Source: Ruminococcus flavefaciens
GTDB lineage: Bacteria; Bacillota; Clostridia; Oscillospirales; Ruminococcaceae
Direction of reading: 5' to 3'
NCBI GenBank assembly: GCA_002309635.1
Contig: DBXO01000045.1
Coordinates: 1 to 25,468, forward strand
Length of the DNA stretch: 25,468 nucleotides
In this document: positions 7,939-15,811 of the stretch, one piece after another
Position numbering within the stretch: the first letter of the stretch is position 1
How the letters are laid out: each line of letters starts with the position of its first letter
The notes under the pieces: model-generated
What the model was told of the DNA's origin: nothing
What the model saw: only the letters and a program-made list of their open reading frames with translations
Databases searched by the model: none
Made by a program: the position numbers and the translations under genes

Positions 7939-8696
7939 TGAACGAACCGTCGGATAAGCTTTTTACCGCAAGGCTCGGGGACATGGCAGCACTCTGTGAA
8001 AGAGACGGAGCAGCCGTGTTCTCTTCCTTTTTCGATGAAAGACAGTGCGCTGAAGCAGAGGCGTGGTGCGCAAGGAATACGGGAGGTCTGCGATACAGAC
8101 TGTGGGGCGGCTATGAGGACGCAAGACGCAGGATGCTGGCGATTTATCCCGATTACTGCGAGGATTATATCCTCGGGGAATTCCCGTTTGTCTGCCTTAC
8201 CTTTACATACAGGGAGGAGGACAAGCTCTCTCACAGGGATTTCCTCGGATCGCTTATGGGGCTCCGGCTAAAGCGCGAGGTCATAGGCGATATAGTGGTC
8301 TCGGAGGGGACCGCGCAGATATTCGTCACCGAAGTCGCTGCAAAGCACATATGCGGCAGCATATCCAAAATAGGCAGAGTCGGCGTGAAGATCGCCGATG
8401 ACAAGCCGTTTATACTCGAAAACGCTCAGAAGTTTCAGGAAATATGCGGAACAGTCGCTTCGCTGCGCCTTGACTGTATAGTCGGGCTCGCTGCAAAGCT
8501 CAGCCGTGAAAAGGCTGCGGCACTTATCCGCACGGACAGAGTCGAGGTCAATCACCTGCCCGTTCCATCAGTCTCCCATGAACTCAGGGGCGGAGATATA
8601 TTGTCAATCAGGGGCTATGGAAGATTTGTACTTTCCGAAATAAACGGTCATACAAAGAAAGACCGCATACACATTATCTTAAAGAAATATATTTAG
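7938..8696 (+). CDS. ylmH: YlmH-family RNA-binding protein with C-terminal S4 domain
   Basis: The 252-residue product matches YlmH. The N-terminal portion contains the family's central motifs (YRLWGGYEDARRRMLAIYPDY, FPFVCLTFTYR, KLSHRDFLGSLMGLRLKREVIGDIV). An S4 RNA-binding domain lies at about residues 175-240 (RLDCIVGLAAKLSREKAAALI...VEVNHLPV...GDILSIRGYGRFVL). YlmH homologues bind RNA and have been tied to ribosome rescue and quality control in Bacillus, despite the gene's place in the division cluster. The ATG overlaps the sepF TGA by one base (TGATG), indicating coupled translation. It is followed after 12 nt by divIVA. Confidence 0.95.
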   Translation: MNEPSDKLFTARLGDMAALCERDGAAVFSSFFDERQCAEAEAWCARNTGGLRYRLWGGYEDARRRMLAIYPDYCEDYILGEFPFVCLTFTYREEDKLSHRDFLGSLMGLRLKREVIGDIVVSEGTAQIFVTEVAAKHICGSISKIGRVGVKIADDKPFILENAQKFQEICGTVASLRLDCIVGLAAKLSREKAAALIRTDRVEVNHLPVPSVSHELRGGDILSIRGYGRFVLSEINGHTKKDRIHIILKKYI

Positions 8697-8708
8697 AGGT
8701 GAATTGAA

Positions 8709-9278
8709 ATGATAACTTCAAAGGATGTCAGAAACAAGAGATTTGAAAAAGCAGCCTTCGGATACAAGCAGGAGGAAATAGACGAATTCCTCAATCAGCT
8801 TGAGGCTGAGCTGGACGAGATGGAGCGCGAGCGTGCGGAGGCAAACAGCAAGATACAGGTACTTGCCGATAAGGTAAGAGAATATATGAGAGACGAGGAC
8901 GCTCTCAAGGACGCTCTCCTCGGAGCTCAGAAGCAGGGACATCAGGTGCTCAACGAGGCTAACGAAAAGGCCGAGCAGATAATCGCAGAGGCTCAGGCAA
9001 AGGCAGACGCCCTCGAGGACGAGGCTGTACGTCAGCATGCCGAGGCTATGGAGAGGAACCGCGAGGAGATCGCAAAGGAAAAGGAAGCTCTCATCGAAGC
9101 TCAGCAGCAGGTAGCAGACTTCAAGAAGAGCCTGTTCGACATGTATAAGAGTCACCTTGAGCTCATTTCTTCAATGCCAGAGACCTTCGACAACGGCGTG
9201 GAGACAGAGGAAACAGAGGAAGAGCCTCAGACAGCTGAAGAGATCGCAGCATCAGTTGCGCCAGAGTCCGAGGAATAA
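8709..9278 (+). CDS. divIVA: DivIVA-family pole/septum coiled-coil protein
   Basis: DivIVA senses negative membrane curvature at poles and septa and recruits division and growth factors. The 189-residue product has the DivIVA N-terminal membrane-binding domain (DVRNKRFEKAAFGYKQEEIDEFLNQL). Long charged heptad repeats (about 30-150) follow, then a Glu-rich tail. AGAGGTGA gives a good ribosome binding site 12 nt after ylmH. The order sepF-ylmH-divIVA-ileS is the classic Firmicutes one. A more general coiled-coil function cannot be excluded, but the N-terminal domain is convincing. Confidence 0.95.
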   Translation: MITSKDVRNKRFEKAAFGYKQEEIDEFLNQLEAELDEMERERAEANSKIQVLADKVREYMRDEDALKDALLGAQKQGHQVLNEANEKAEQIIAEAQAKADALEDEAVRQHAEAMERNREEIAKEKEALIEAQQQVADFKKSLFDMYKSHLELISSMPETFDNGVETEETEEEPQTAEEIAASVAPESEE

Positions 9279-9297
9279 TCAACAATCAAAAAGATCG

Positions 9298-9340
9298 AAA
9301 GGAGGATCCCTCTGAGCTTTTAAAAGGGGGATCGGATAGT
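9298..9340 (+). promoter_or_regulatory. unusual ileS ribosome binding region with hairpin between strong SD and start
   Basis: A near-perfect Shine-Dalgarno sequence, AAAGGAGG, lies at 9298-9305, 35 nt before the ileS ATG and too far for normal use. Bases 9305-9313 pair with 9325-9333 (nine pairs including one G-T), and this stem covers the weaker G-run at 9326-9330. Looping out the hairpin leaves the strong SD about 7 nt from the ATG, which is optimal. No T-box is present in the 62-nt gap. Confidence 0.5.
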
Positions 9341-12118
9341 ATGGCACAGGATTATAACAGCACTCTTAATTTACCGCAGACAGAATTTCCCATGCGTGGA
9401 AATCTGCCTAAAAGAGAGCCCGAAACTCTCCAGAAATGGGAGGATGAAAGACTCTATTACAAGATGATAGATAAGAATAAGGGCAAGCCCTCATATGTTC
9501 TCCATGACGGACCTCCCTATGCAAACGGTGAGATCCATCTTGGTCATGCTCTCAATAAGTCCCTTAAGGACTTTATTGTAAAGTACAAGAATATGAGCGG
9601 ATTCTGTGCTCCCTACGTTCCCGGCTGGGACACACACGGACTTCCCATTGAGCTGAAGGCTATGAAGGCTATAGGCGTCGAGAACGGAGCTATCCCCGCA
9701 GTAGATCTCAGAAAGCACTGCCGTGAATACGCAATGACTCAGGTCGCAAACCAGATGAAGGGCTTCAAGAGACTGGGCTCACTGGGCGACTATGACTATC
9801 CTTACCTGACACTCCGCCCCGAGTACGAGGCAAAGCAGGTAGAGGTATTCGGCTCAATGGTAAAGAAGGGATATATGTACAAGGGGTTAAAGCCTGTTTA
9901 CTGGTGCCCCGACTGTAATACCGCTCTCGCCGAGGCTGAGATAGAGTATTCAAACGACCCGTGCTATTCTATATATGTCAAATTCAACGTTACCGATGAC
10001 AAGGGCATCTTCACTGACCTCGGACTTGACCTTTCAAAGGTATATTTCGTTATCTGGACAACAACTACATGGACTATCCCAGGCAACCTTGCCATCTGTC
10101 TCGGACCCGAGTACAACTATACCCTTGTTCATGTGGGCGACGAGTACTACGTAATGGCTGAAGAGCTGGTAAAGACAACTATGGAGACTGCCGGCATCAC
10201 AGAGTATACCACAGAGCATATCTTCACAGGCGCAGAGCTTGAGGGCATGAAGACAAAGCACCCTCTCTACGACCGTCCGTCACCCATAATCGTAGGCGAC
10301 CACGTTACTCTTGAAAGCGGTACAGGCTGCGTACATACAGCTCCCGGCTACGGCGTCGAGGACTTTGAGGTGTGCAAGAAGTACGACGACATCGGTATCA
10401 TCGTATGTGTTGACTCAAAGGGTAAGCAGACCGCAGAAGCAGGCGAATTCGAGGGCATGGACACAGATCAGGCAAACAAGGCTATCGCTGCAAAGCTCGT
10501 TGAGCTCGGCGCTATGCTGGCTACACAGAAGATCGTCCACCAGTATCCTCACTGCTGGCGCTGTAACAGTCCTATCATATACAGAGCTACAGAGCAGTGG
10601 TTCTGCTCCGTAAACGGCTTCAAGGACGAGGCTATCAGGGCTATCGAGTCCGTTCAGTGGATACCCGAGTGGGGCGAGGACAGAATCAAGGGCATGGTAC
10701 GCGACAGAAGCGACTGGTGTATCTCCCGTCAGAGAACATGGGGCGTTCCGATACCTGTTGTTTACTGTAAGGACTGCGGCAAGCCTATCTGCAACGACGA
10801 AACTATCTCCGCTATCTCGGAGCTCTTCCGCAGGGAGGGCAGCGACGCATGGTGGATAAAGGATACAAAGGAATTCATTCCCGCAAGCGTAAAGTGCGAG
10901 TGCGGCTGCGGTGAATTCACCAAGGAATATGACATCATGGACGTATGGTTCGACAGCGGCGTATCACATACATCTGTTATGGAAGGCAAGGACTTCCCAA
11001 GCCTTTCATGGCCTGCCGACCTTTATCTCGAGGGCGCTGACCAGTACAGAGGCTGGTTCCAGTCATCTCTCCTCACATCAGTCGTATACAAGGGACAGTC
11101 TCCCTACAAGGCAGTCTGCACCCACGGCTGGGTAGTTGACGGCGAGGGCAAGGCAATGCACAAGTCCCTCGGAAACGGTATCGACCCCAGCGAGATAACA
11201 GAGCAGTACGGCGCTGATATCCTCCGTCTGTGGGCGGCTTCATCGGACTATCACAGCGATATCCGTATATCCAAGCCTATCCTCGGACAGCTTTCCGACG
11301 CTTACAAGAAGATAAGAAACACCGCACGTTTCATACTGGGCAACCTCGGAAACGGTGCAGGCTTCGATCCTGACAAGGACAGCGTAAGCGACGATCAGCT
11401 CACAGAGCTTGACAAATGGGCTCTCATGAAGCTTGACTCTCTTATTGACAAGATGAAGGAGGGCTATGAGGCGTTCGATTTCCATATCGCACTCCATGCG
11501 CTCCATAATTTCTGCGTAATAGATATGTCTAACTTCTATCTTGACATCATCAAGGACAGACTTTACTGCGAGAAGGAAGATTCAGTTCTCCGCCGTGCAG
11601 CTCAGACGGCAATGTACCGCATAATCAGTGCGATAACAAGACTTGCCGCACCTATCATTTCATTCACAGCCGAGGAGATATGGCAGTTCATGCCCCATTC
11701 CGCAGGCGACGACAAGGAAAGCGTATTCCTCAACCAGATGCCCGAGAAGAGCGGCATAGAGTTCTCTGACGGCTTCATCGACAAATGGCAGTTCATCTAC
11801 AATACACGTCTCGGAGCAAACAAGGCTCTTGAGGACGCAAGAAACGAAAAGGTTATAGGAAAGTCTCTTGAGGCTAAGATAATCATAAAGAGCTCCGATG
11901 CTGACTACGACAGATATGTTTCACTGGCAGACCAGCTCAGGGATATCCTCATAGTTTCCGGCGTAGAGGTAGAGAAGAACGGCGCTGAGACTGTATATGC
12001 AGTTGCTCAGGCTGAGGGTGGAAAGTGCGAGCGCTGCTGGTGCTTCAGCAAGTATGTTGGCACAAATCATACACATCCTACTCTCTGCGAGAGATGTGCG
12101 ATCGCAGTAGAAGCTTAA
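9341..12118 (+). CDS. ileS: isoleucyl-tRNA synthetase
   Basis: The 925-residue class I synthetase charges tRNA-Ile and edits misactivated valine. The HIGH motif appears as HLGH at residues 66-69 in PYANGEIHLGHALNKSLKD. The CP1 editing domain follows (TTTTWTIPGN, GTGCVHTAPGYG). The KMSKS loop is AMHKS at 605-609, a variant in which the first Lys and the Ser are replaced but the second Lys (608) is kept. A C-terminal Cys4 zinc site uses Cys896, 899, 916 and 919. Length and zinc finger fit the ordinary bacterial type. It follows divIVA, as in Bacillus; a separate promoter is not apparent. Translation control may act through the upstream hairpin. Confidence 0.98.
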   Translation: MAQDYNSTLNLPQTEFPMRGNLPKREPETLQKWEDERLYYKMIDKNKGKPSYVLHDGPPYANGEIHLGHALNKSLKDFIVKYKNMSGFCAPYVPGWDTHGLPIELKAMKAIGVENGAIPAVDLRKHCREYAMTQVANQMKGFKRLGSLGDYDYPYLTLRPEYEAKQVEVFGSMVKKGYMYKGLKPVYWCPDCNTALAEAEIEYSNDPCYSIYVKFNVTDDKGIFTDLGLDLSKVYFVIWTTTTWTIPGNLAICLGPEYNYTLVHVGDEYYVMAEELVKTTMETAGITEYTTEHIFTGAELEGMKTKHPLYDRPSPIIVGDHVTLESGTGCVHTAPGYGVEDFEVCKKYDDIGIIVCVDSKGKQTAEAGEFEGMDTDQANKAIAAKLVELGAMLATQKIVHQYPHCWRCNSPIIYRATEQWFCSVNGFKDEAIRAIESVQWIPEWGEDRIKGMVRDRSDWCISRQRTWGVPIPVVYCKDCGKPICNDETISAISELFRREGSDAWWIKDTKEFIPASVKCECGCGEFTKEYDIMDVWFDSGVSHTSVMEGKDFPSLSWPADLYLEGADQYRGWFQSSLLTSVVYKGQSPYKAVCTHGWVVDGEGKAMHKSLGNGIDPSEITEQYGADILRLWAASSDYHSDIRISKPILGQLSDAYKKIRNTARFILGNLGNGAGFDPDKDSVSDDQLTELDKWALMKLDSLIDKMKEGYEAFDFHIALHALHNFCVIDMSNFYLDIIKDRLYCEKEDSVLRRAAQTAMYRIISAITRLAAPIISFTAEEIWQFMPHSAGDDKESVFLNQMPEKSGIEFSDGFIDKWQFIYNTRLGANKALEDARNEKVIGKSLEAKIIIKSSDADYDRYVSLADQLRDILIVSGVEVEKNGAETVYAVAQAEGGKCERCWCFSKYVGTNHTHPTLCERCAIAVEA

Positions 12119-12130
12119 TTTGTACTATAT

Positions 12131-12159
12131 TGCCTGTCGGCTCATTCGGTCGACAGGCA
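12131..12159 (+). terminator. hairpin between ileS and lspA, possible partial terminator
   Basis: TGCCTGTCG (12131-12139) and CGACAGGCA (12151-12159) form a perfect 9-bp stem with an 11-nt loop, 12 nt after the ileS stop. Only a weak T-rich run follows (GTCTTATT). It could be a leaky terminator, or a processing or stability hairpin separating ileS from lspA. Confidence 0.5.
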
Positions 12160-12182
12160 GTCTTATTGAAAGGATAAAACGA

Positions 12183-12692
12183 ATGGCGATATTACTTGCT
12201 TTGCTGACGGCGGCACTGGTCGCAGCCGATCAGCTGGTGAAATACTGGGCTGTACACGAGCTTAAGCCCGTAGGCAGCATGGACTTTATCCGCATAGGAG
12301 ACTTCAAGATATTCGACCTTACCTATCTTGAGAACGAAGGAGCTATCTTCGGCGTTATGTCGGGAAAGAGATGGTTCCTTGTGGGCTTTACGAGCGTTAT
12401 CGTGCTTGTGGGAGTGTTCCTGCTAATAAAGCTGTACAAGCGCTCGAAGTTCCTCAATGTGGCAATAACCCTGTTCATCGCAGGCGGTATCGGCAACCTC
12501 ATTGACCGCTTCCGCTTTGCCTATGTTGTGGATATGTTCGAGTTCAAGCCCTTCCACTTCGCTATATTCAACGTGGCTGACATATGTGTGACATTTGCTT
12601 TTATAATGCTGCTGATATATGGCTTTATCATTGACCCGAGGATAGAAAAGGCTGAAAAGGCAAAGCGTGAAAAGGCAGGAGCAGATGAATGA
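12183..12692 (+). CDS. lspA: lipoprotein signal peptidase II (LspA)
   Basis: LspA is an integral membrane aspartyl protease that cleaves the signal peptide of prolipoproteins after lipidation. The 169-residue product has four hydrophobic segments. Family motifs include ADQLVKYW near the N-terminus, LENEGAIFG, and GGIGNLIDRFRFAYVVDMF with catalytic Asp117. FNVADICV carries catalytic Asp133. The C-terminus is lysine-rich and cytoplasmic. ATG 12183 is supported by AAAGGA 8 nt upstream; an upstream in-frame ATG at 12120 would run through the hairpin at 12131-12159 and lacks a binding site. The stop overlaps the likely start of the downstream pseudouridine synthase by 8 nt. lspA-rluD linkage is usual in Firmicutes. 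Confidence 0.96.
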   Translation: MAILLALLTAALVAADQLVKYWAVHELKPVGSMDFIRIGDFKIFDLTYLENEGAIFGVMSGKRWFLVGFTSVIVLVGVFLLIKLYKRSKFLNVAITLFIAGGIGNLIDRFRFAYVVDMFEFKPFHFAIFNVADICVTFAFIMLLIYGFIIDPRIEKAEKAKREKAGADE

Positions 12693-13599
12693 GACAGTTT
12701 CGCTGACAGCTTCCGCTGAGGACGCGGGCAGCCGTATCGACAAGTATATTTCGGACAATATTGCGGAACTTACCCGCTCTGCCGTGCAGGGGCTCATTGA
12801 AAAGGGACTTGTCCTTGTGAACGGGAAAGAGGTAAGCAAGAACTGCAAGCTGAAAGCAGGGGACAGGGTAACGGTTGAGATACCCGAGCCCGAGCCTATG
12901 GACGCAGTACCTGAGGATATACCTCTCGATATAGTCTATGAGGACGACGACCTTCTTGTTGTGAACAAGCCGAAGGGCATGGTGGTACACCCTGCTCACG
13001 GGAACTATACGGGTACGCTGGTGAATGCTCTGCTGTACCACTGCGGAGACAGCCTTTCGGGGATAAACGGAGTTATCCGCCCGGGTATCGTTCACCGTAT
13101 CGACAAGAATACCAGCGGTCTGCTCATAGTTGCGAAGAATGACGCTTCTCACCTGAAGCTTGCCGGGCAGATAAAGGAACACAGCTTCACGAGAGAATAC
13201 GAGGCGGTAGCCTGCGGATATTTCAAGGAGCCGGAGGGCACGGTTGACGCTCCCATAGGACGGCATAAGACTGACCGTAAGAAGATGTGCGTTACCACGG
13301 AGAATTCAAGGAACGCAGTCACTCACTACAGCGTAATAAAGCAGTACGGCGGTTATGCTCATGTGAAGCTCAGGCTCGAAACGGGAAGAACTCACCAGAT
13401 AAGAGTGCATCTCAGCTATATCGGACACCCTGTGCTTGGCGACGACGTTTACGGAAAACCTTTCAAGGGTATCGGGGGACAGTGCCTCCACGCCCGTAAA
13501 ATAGGATTTATCCACCCGTCAACAGGAAAGTACATGGAGTTTGAGAGTGAGCTGCCCGATTATTTCGTATCCATACTTGCAAGGCTTGAAAAAATGTAG
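12685..13599 (+). CDS. rluD: RluD/RluA-family 23S rRNA pseudouridine synthase
   Basis: The enzyme isomerises uridine to pseudouridine in structured RNA, for RluD in helix 69 of 23S rRNA. An N-terminal S4 domain spans about residues 15-75 (SRIDKYIS...RSAVQGLIEKGLVLVNGK). The catalytic domain contains LLVVNKPKGMVVHPA, GIVHRIDKNTSGLLIVAK with catalytic Asp140, and the RTHQIRVHLSYIGHPVLGD motif. The 304-residue length is normal. I chose ATG 12685 because its N-terminus matches Firmicutes YlyB-type proteins; a GTG at 12667 is a possible alternative start six residues upstream. It overlaps lspA by 8 nt. The exact target uridine cannot be told from sequence alone. Confidence 0.93.
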   Translation: MNETVSLTASAEDAGSRIDKYISDNIAELTRSAVQGLIEKGLVLVNGKEVSKNCKLKAGDRVTVEIPEPEPMDAVPEDIPLDIVYEDDDLLVVNKPKGMVVHPAHGNYTGTLVNALLYHCGDSLSGINGVIRPGIVHRIDKNTSGLLIVAKNDASHLKLAGQIKEHSFTREYEAVACGYFKEPEGTVDAPIGRHKTDRKKMCVTTENSRNAVTHYSVIKQYGGYAHVKLRLETGRTHQIRVHLSYIGHPVLGDDVYGKPFKGIGGQCLHARKIGFIHPSTGKYMEFESELPDYFVSILARLEKM

Positions 13600-13610
13600 G
13601 AGGAATACCC

Positions 13611-14432
13611 TTGTTTGAAGATATATCAAAAGTCGTTCTGCTCAGCGACCTTGACGGGACTCTTCTCAGCACGGACAAGAGGATAACCGATGCCGACCGT
13701 CGCGCTATCGGGCGCTTTACGGCTATGGGAGGACGGTTCACCGTGGCTACGGGACGCACAGTGCAGTCCTTTGAGCAGTTCCTGAGCATACTGCCGCTTG
13801 ATTATCCTATAATCATGTACAACGGAGCGGCTATACACGACTACAAATCAGGAAAGACATTATACACTCACCCTCTCCCCTTGAAGGCGAGGAGCTACGT
13901 CGAGGAGCTTCTTGAACTCATGCCCGAGGTGGGCGGAGAGGTGCTGAAAGCAGACGGCACCTACGTTTTCAGCAATACAGATTATCAGCAGCTGCATACA
14001 AAGCTCTGCGGCATAGTACCAAACTATGCGGAGCTTAAAGACATAGAGGACGGCGGCTGGCTTAAGGTGCTTTTCTCCCTGTCCCCCGAGGACGTGGAGC
14101 ATATGGAGCTTCTTACAAGGAAGCTCGGCTTTGAGGGCGTTGACTTTGTAAAGTCCTCGGAGATCTTTCTCGAAATGCTCCCCACCGGAGTGAGCAAGGG
14201 CTCGGCTCTTGCGGAATACAGAAAGCTCAGCGGCATGGAGGGCTGCACCTTCGTGTCTGTAGGAGACTTCGACAACGATATAGAGATGATAGTCGAAGCA
14301 GACACTGGAGCGTGTCCGGCAAACGCTGAGGATTCCGTAAAGGCAAAGGCAGACCTTGTACTGACCCGCACCAATGACGAGGGAGCCGTTTCGGAGCTCA
14401 TAGAATACATAATCGAAAGGTGCAGAAAGTAG
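13611..14432 (+). CDS. Cof-type HAD-IIB phosphatase, UUG start
   Basis: This is a 273-residue haloacid dehalogenase-superfamily hydrolase of the Cof/YcsE type. Motif I is SDLDGTLLS with nucleophile Asp13 and acid/base Asp15. Motif II is VATGRT, motif III is the Lys in SKGSALAEY, and motif IV is GDFDNDIEM. The C2-type cap lies between motifs II and III. Family members dephosphorylate sugar phosphates, flavin precursors or PLP; the substrate cannot be predicted here. The start codon is TTG at 13611, backed by a perfect AGGAGG at 13598-13603. No ATG start occurs near the conserved N-terminus. It lies 11 nt after the pseudouridine synthase gene. Confidence 0.93.
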   Translation: MFEDISKVVLLSDLDGTLLSTDKRITDADRRAIGRFTAMGGRFTVATGRTVQSFEQFLSILPLDYPIIMYNGAAIHDYKSGKTLYTHPLPLKARSYVEELLELMPEVGGEVLKADGTYVFSNTDYQQLHTKLCGIVPNYAELKDIEDGGWLKVLFSLSPEDVEHMELLTRKLGFEGVDFVKSSEIFLEMLPTGVSKGSALAEYRKLSGMEGCTFVSVGDFDNDIEMIVEADTGACPANAEDSVKAKADLVLTRTNDEGAVSELIEYIIERCRK

Positions 14433-14436
14433 AACA

Positions 14437-14763
14437 ATGAAGAAAAAGAAGGCGGCAATAACGGTATATATCGTTTCGGTATTATGCGTACTGGGACTTA
14501 TCGGACTACTTGTCTACTGCGGCGTTACAGGCAGGACCTCCGAAGCTACCGCGAATTTTACACTTGAAGACGCTGCGACCCTGGCACTGGCGGTATTCGC
14601 CATACCAATGTGGATAATATCCCTTCTGCTCATGAAAGCGCTCAGGCTGAGGGGGACTCTCCACGAAAGACAGAACAAAATGCTCATATCACTGCCTGCT
14701 GTGGCGTGTACGGGCTTCTTTATATTCTATGTCATCGTACTTGTTATGATGGCTGTAAGATAA
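14437..14763 (+). CDS. small integral membrane protein, unknown (108 aa)
   Basis: The product has a lysine-rich start (MKKKKAA) and three predicted transmembrane helices at about residues 8-30, 44-66 and 84-106. A basic loop between the second and third (LRLRGTLHERQNK) probably faces the cytoplasm. It follows the HAD gene by 4 nt. Its ribosome binding site is weak (AGAAAG), consistent with translational coupling. I recognise no family. It is the last gene of this operon; the next gene has its own promoter, and I see no clear terminator between them. Confidence 0.75.
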   Translation: MKKKKAAITVYIVSVLCVLGLIGLLVYCGVTGRTSEATANFTLEDAATLALAVFAIPMWIISLLLMKALRLRGTLHERQNKMLISLPAVACTGFFIFYVIVLVMMAVR

Positions 14764-14800
14764 TGTACATATTAATTTTACATTTTCAGCAAGAAATGCA

Positions 14801-14829
14801 TTGCAATCACTCAAATATTGCGGTATAAT
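14801..14829 (+). promoter_or_regulatory. sigma-A-type promoter for the transketolase operon
   Basis: TTGCAA (14801-14806), a 17-nt spacer and TATAAT (14824-14829) form a near-consensus housekeeping promoter. Transcription should start near 14836, giving a 5' leader of about 130 nt. Confidence 0.85.
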
Positions 14830-14835
14830 ATTGGT

Positions 14836-14966
14836 ATAGCCAACCCCGCAGGGGCAGGACCGTCCGTCCGACCTTTAATCTTGAGGATGGAGGAGAAAGC
14901 CTGCCCCTGCTCCCAAAAAAAGCAGATCGCGGCATTATGCCGTCAAATAAAATATTGGAGGTCAAT
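14836..14966 (+). ncRNA. structured 5' leader of the transketolase operon, unassigned class
   Basis: The leader contains a perfect 11-bp stem, 14848-14858 with 14900-14910 (GCAGGGGCAGG/CCTGCCCCTGC). It encloses a 6-pair stem (CCGTCC 14860-14865 with GGATGG 14885-14890). A competing short hairpin (CCCC 14844-14847 with GGGG 14851-14854) shares the left arm. A second hairpin, 14930-14934 with 14938-14942 (CGGCA/TGCCG), lies 13 nt before the ribosome binding site GGAGG (14956-14960). Mutually exclusive pairings are a riboswitch-like or protein-responsive feature. I see no TPP-riboswitch core, T-box or other class I know. Ligand and mechanism are unknown. Confidence 0.5.
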
Positions 14967-15806
14967 ATGGACGCAAAGCTTAAAAAGGAATTGCAGAAAA
15001 CTGCCTGCAAGGTTAGAATGGGCGTTATAGAGGGTACTTATAACGCTAAATCAGGTCACCCGGGCGGTTCGCTCTCGATAAGCGACACTCTCACTTATCT
15101 TTACTTCAACAAGATGAACAACGATCCCAAGAACCCTGACGCTCCCGACAGAGACAGATTCGTTCTTTCAAAAGGACATACGGCTCCTGCGCTGTACTCG
15201 GTACTTGCACAGAGAGGCTATTTTTCTGTTGACGAGCTGAAATCCCTCCGTCACATCGGCGCTCTCCTTCAGGGACACCCCTGTATCCATATCCCCGGTG
15301 TTGATATGTCAAGCGGTTCTCTCGGACAGGGCATATCCGCAGCATGCGGTATGGCTCTCGCAGGAAAGATCGACGGCAAGTCATACAAGGTATATACTGT
15401 TCTCGGCGACGGCGAGATCGAGGAAGGACAGGTTTGGGAAGCTGCTATGTTCGCAGCTCACAAGAAACTCACAAATCTTGTTGCTATCGTTGATAACAAC
15501 GGTCTCCAGATAGACGGCCCCATAACCGAGGTATGCTCACCCGAGCCTATCACTGATAAGTTTGCAGCTTTCGGCTGGCACGTTATCACTATGGACGCTC
15601 ACGACTTCGACGACATCGACAGAGCCTTCACTGAGGCTGATTCCGTTAAGGACAAGCCTGTGGCTATAATCCAGAAGTCAACAAAGGGCAAGGGCGTTTC
15701 ATTCATGGAAAATCAGGTAAGCTGGCACGGAACAGCTCCCAATCAGGAGCAGTATGAGCAGGCTATGGCTGAGCTCAATGCGCAGTTAAAGGAATTGGAG
15801 GACTAA
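14967..15806 (+). CDS. transketolase, N-terminal (TPP-binding) subunit
   Basis: This is the first half of a split transketolase, moving two-carbon units between pentose-pathway sugar phosphates with thiamine diphosphate. The 279-residue product has SGHPGGSLS with His31, SKGHTAPALY with His71, and the diphosphate/Mg motif GDGEIEEGQVWEA starting at Gly147 and ending in VDNNGLQ. KGKGVSFMEN and WHGTAP close the domain. GGAGG 6 nt upstream fixes ATG 14967; an in-frame ATG at 14937 lies in the leader hairpin. The partner half follows after 5 nt, so the enzyme should be a two-subunit heteromer, a common arrangement in Clostridia. Abundant GCT/CTC/AAG codons suggest high expression. Confidence 0.96.
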   Translation: MDAKLKKELQKTACKVRMGVIEGTYNAKSGHPGGSLSISDTLTYLYFNKMNNDPKNPDAPDRDRFVLSKGHTAPALYSVLAQRGYFSVDELKSLRHIGALLQGHPCIHIPGVDMSSGSLGQGISAACGMALAGKIDGKSYKVYTVLGDGEIEEGQVWEAAMFAAHKKLTNLVAIVDNNGLQIDGPITEVCSPEPITDKFAAFGWHVITMDAHDFDDIDRAFTEADSVKDKPVAIIQKSTKGKGVSFMENQVSWHGTAPNQEQYEQAMAELNAQLKELED

Positions 15807-15811
15807 TTATC

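Noticed and set aside
9279..9340. T-box leader for ileS
   Set aside because: The gap is only 62 nt, too short for a T-box, with no T-box sequence and no terminator.
14836..14966. TPP riboswitch before the TPP-dependent transketolase
   Set aside because: The conserved TPP core (CTGAGA and the downstream ACCTGA-type segment) is absent.
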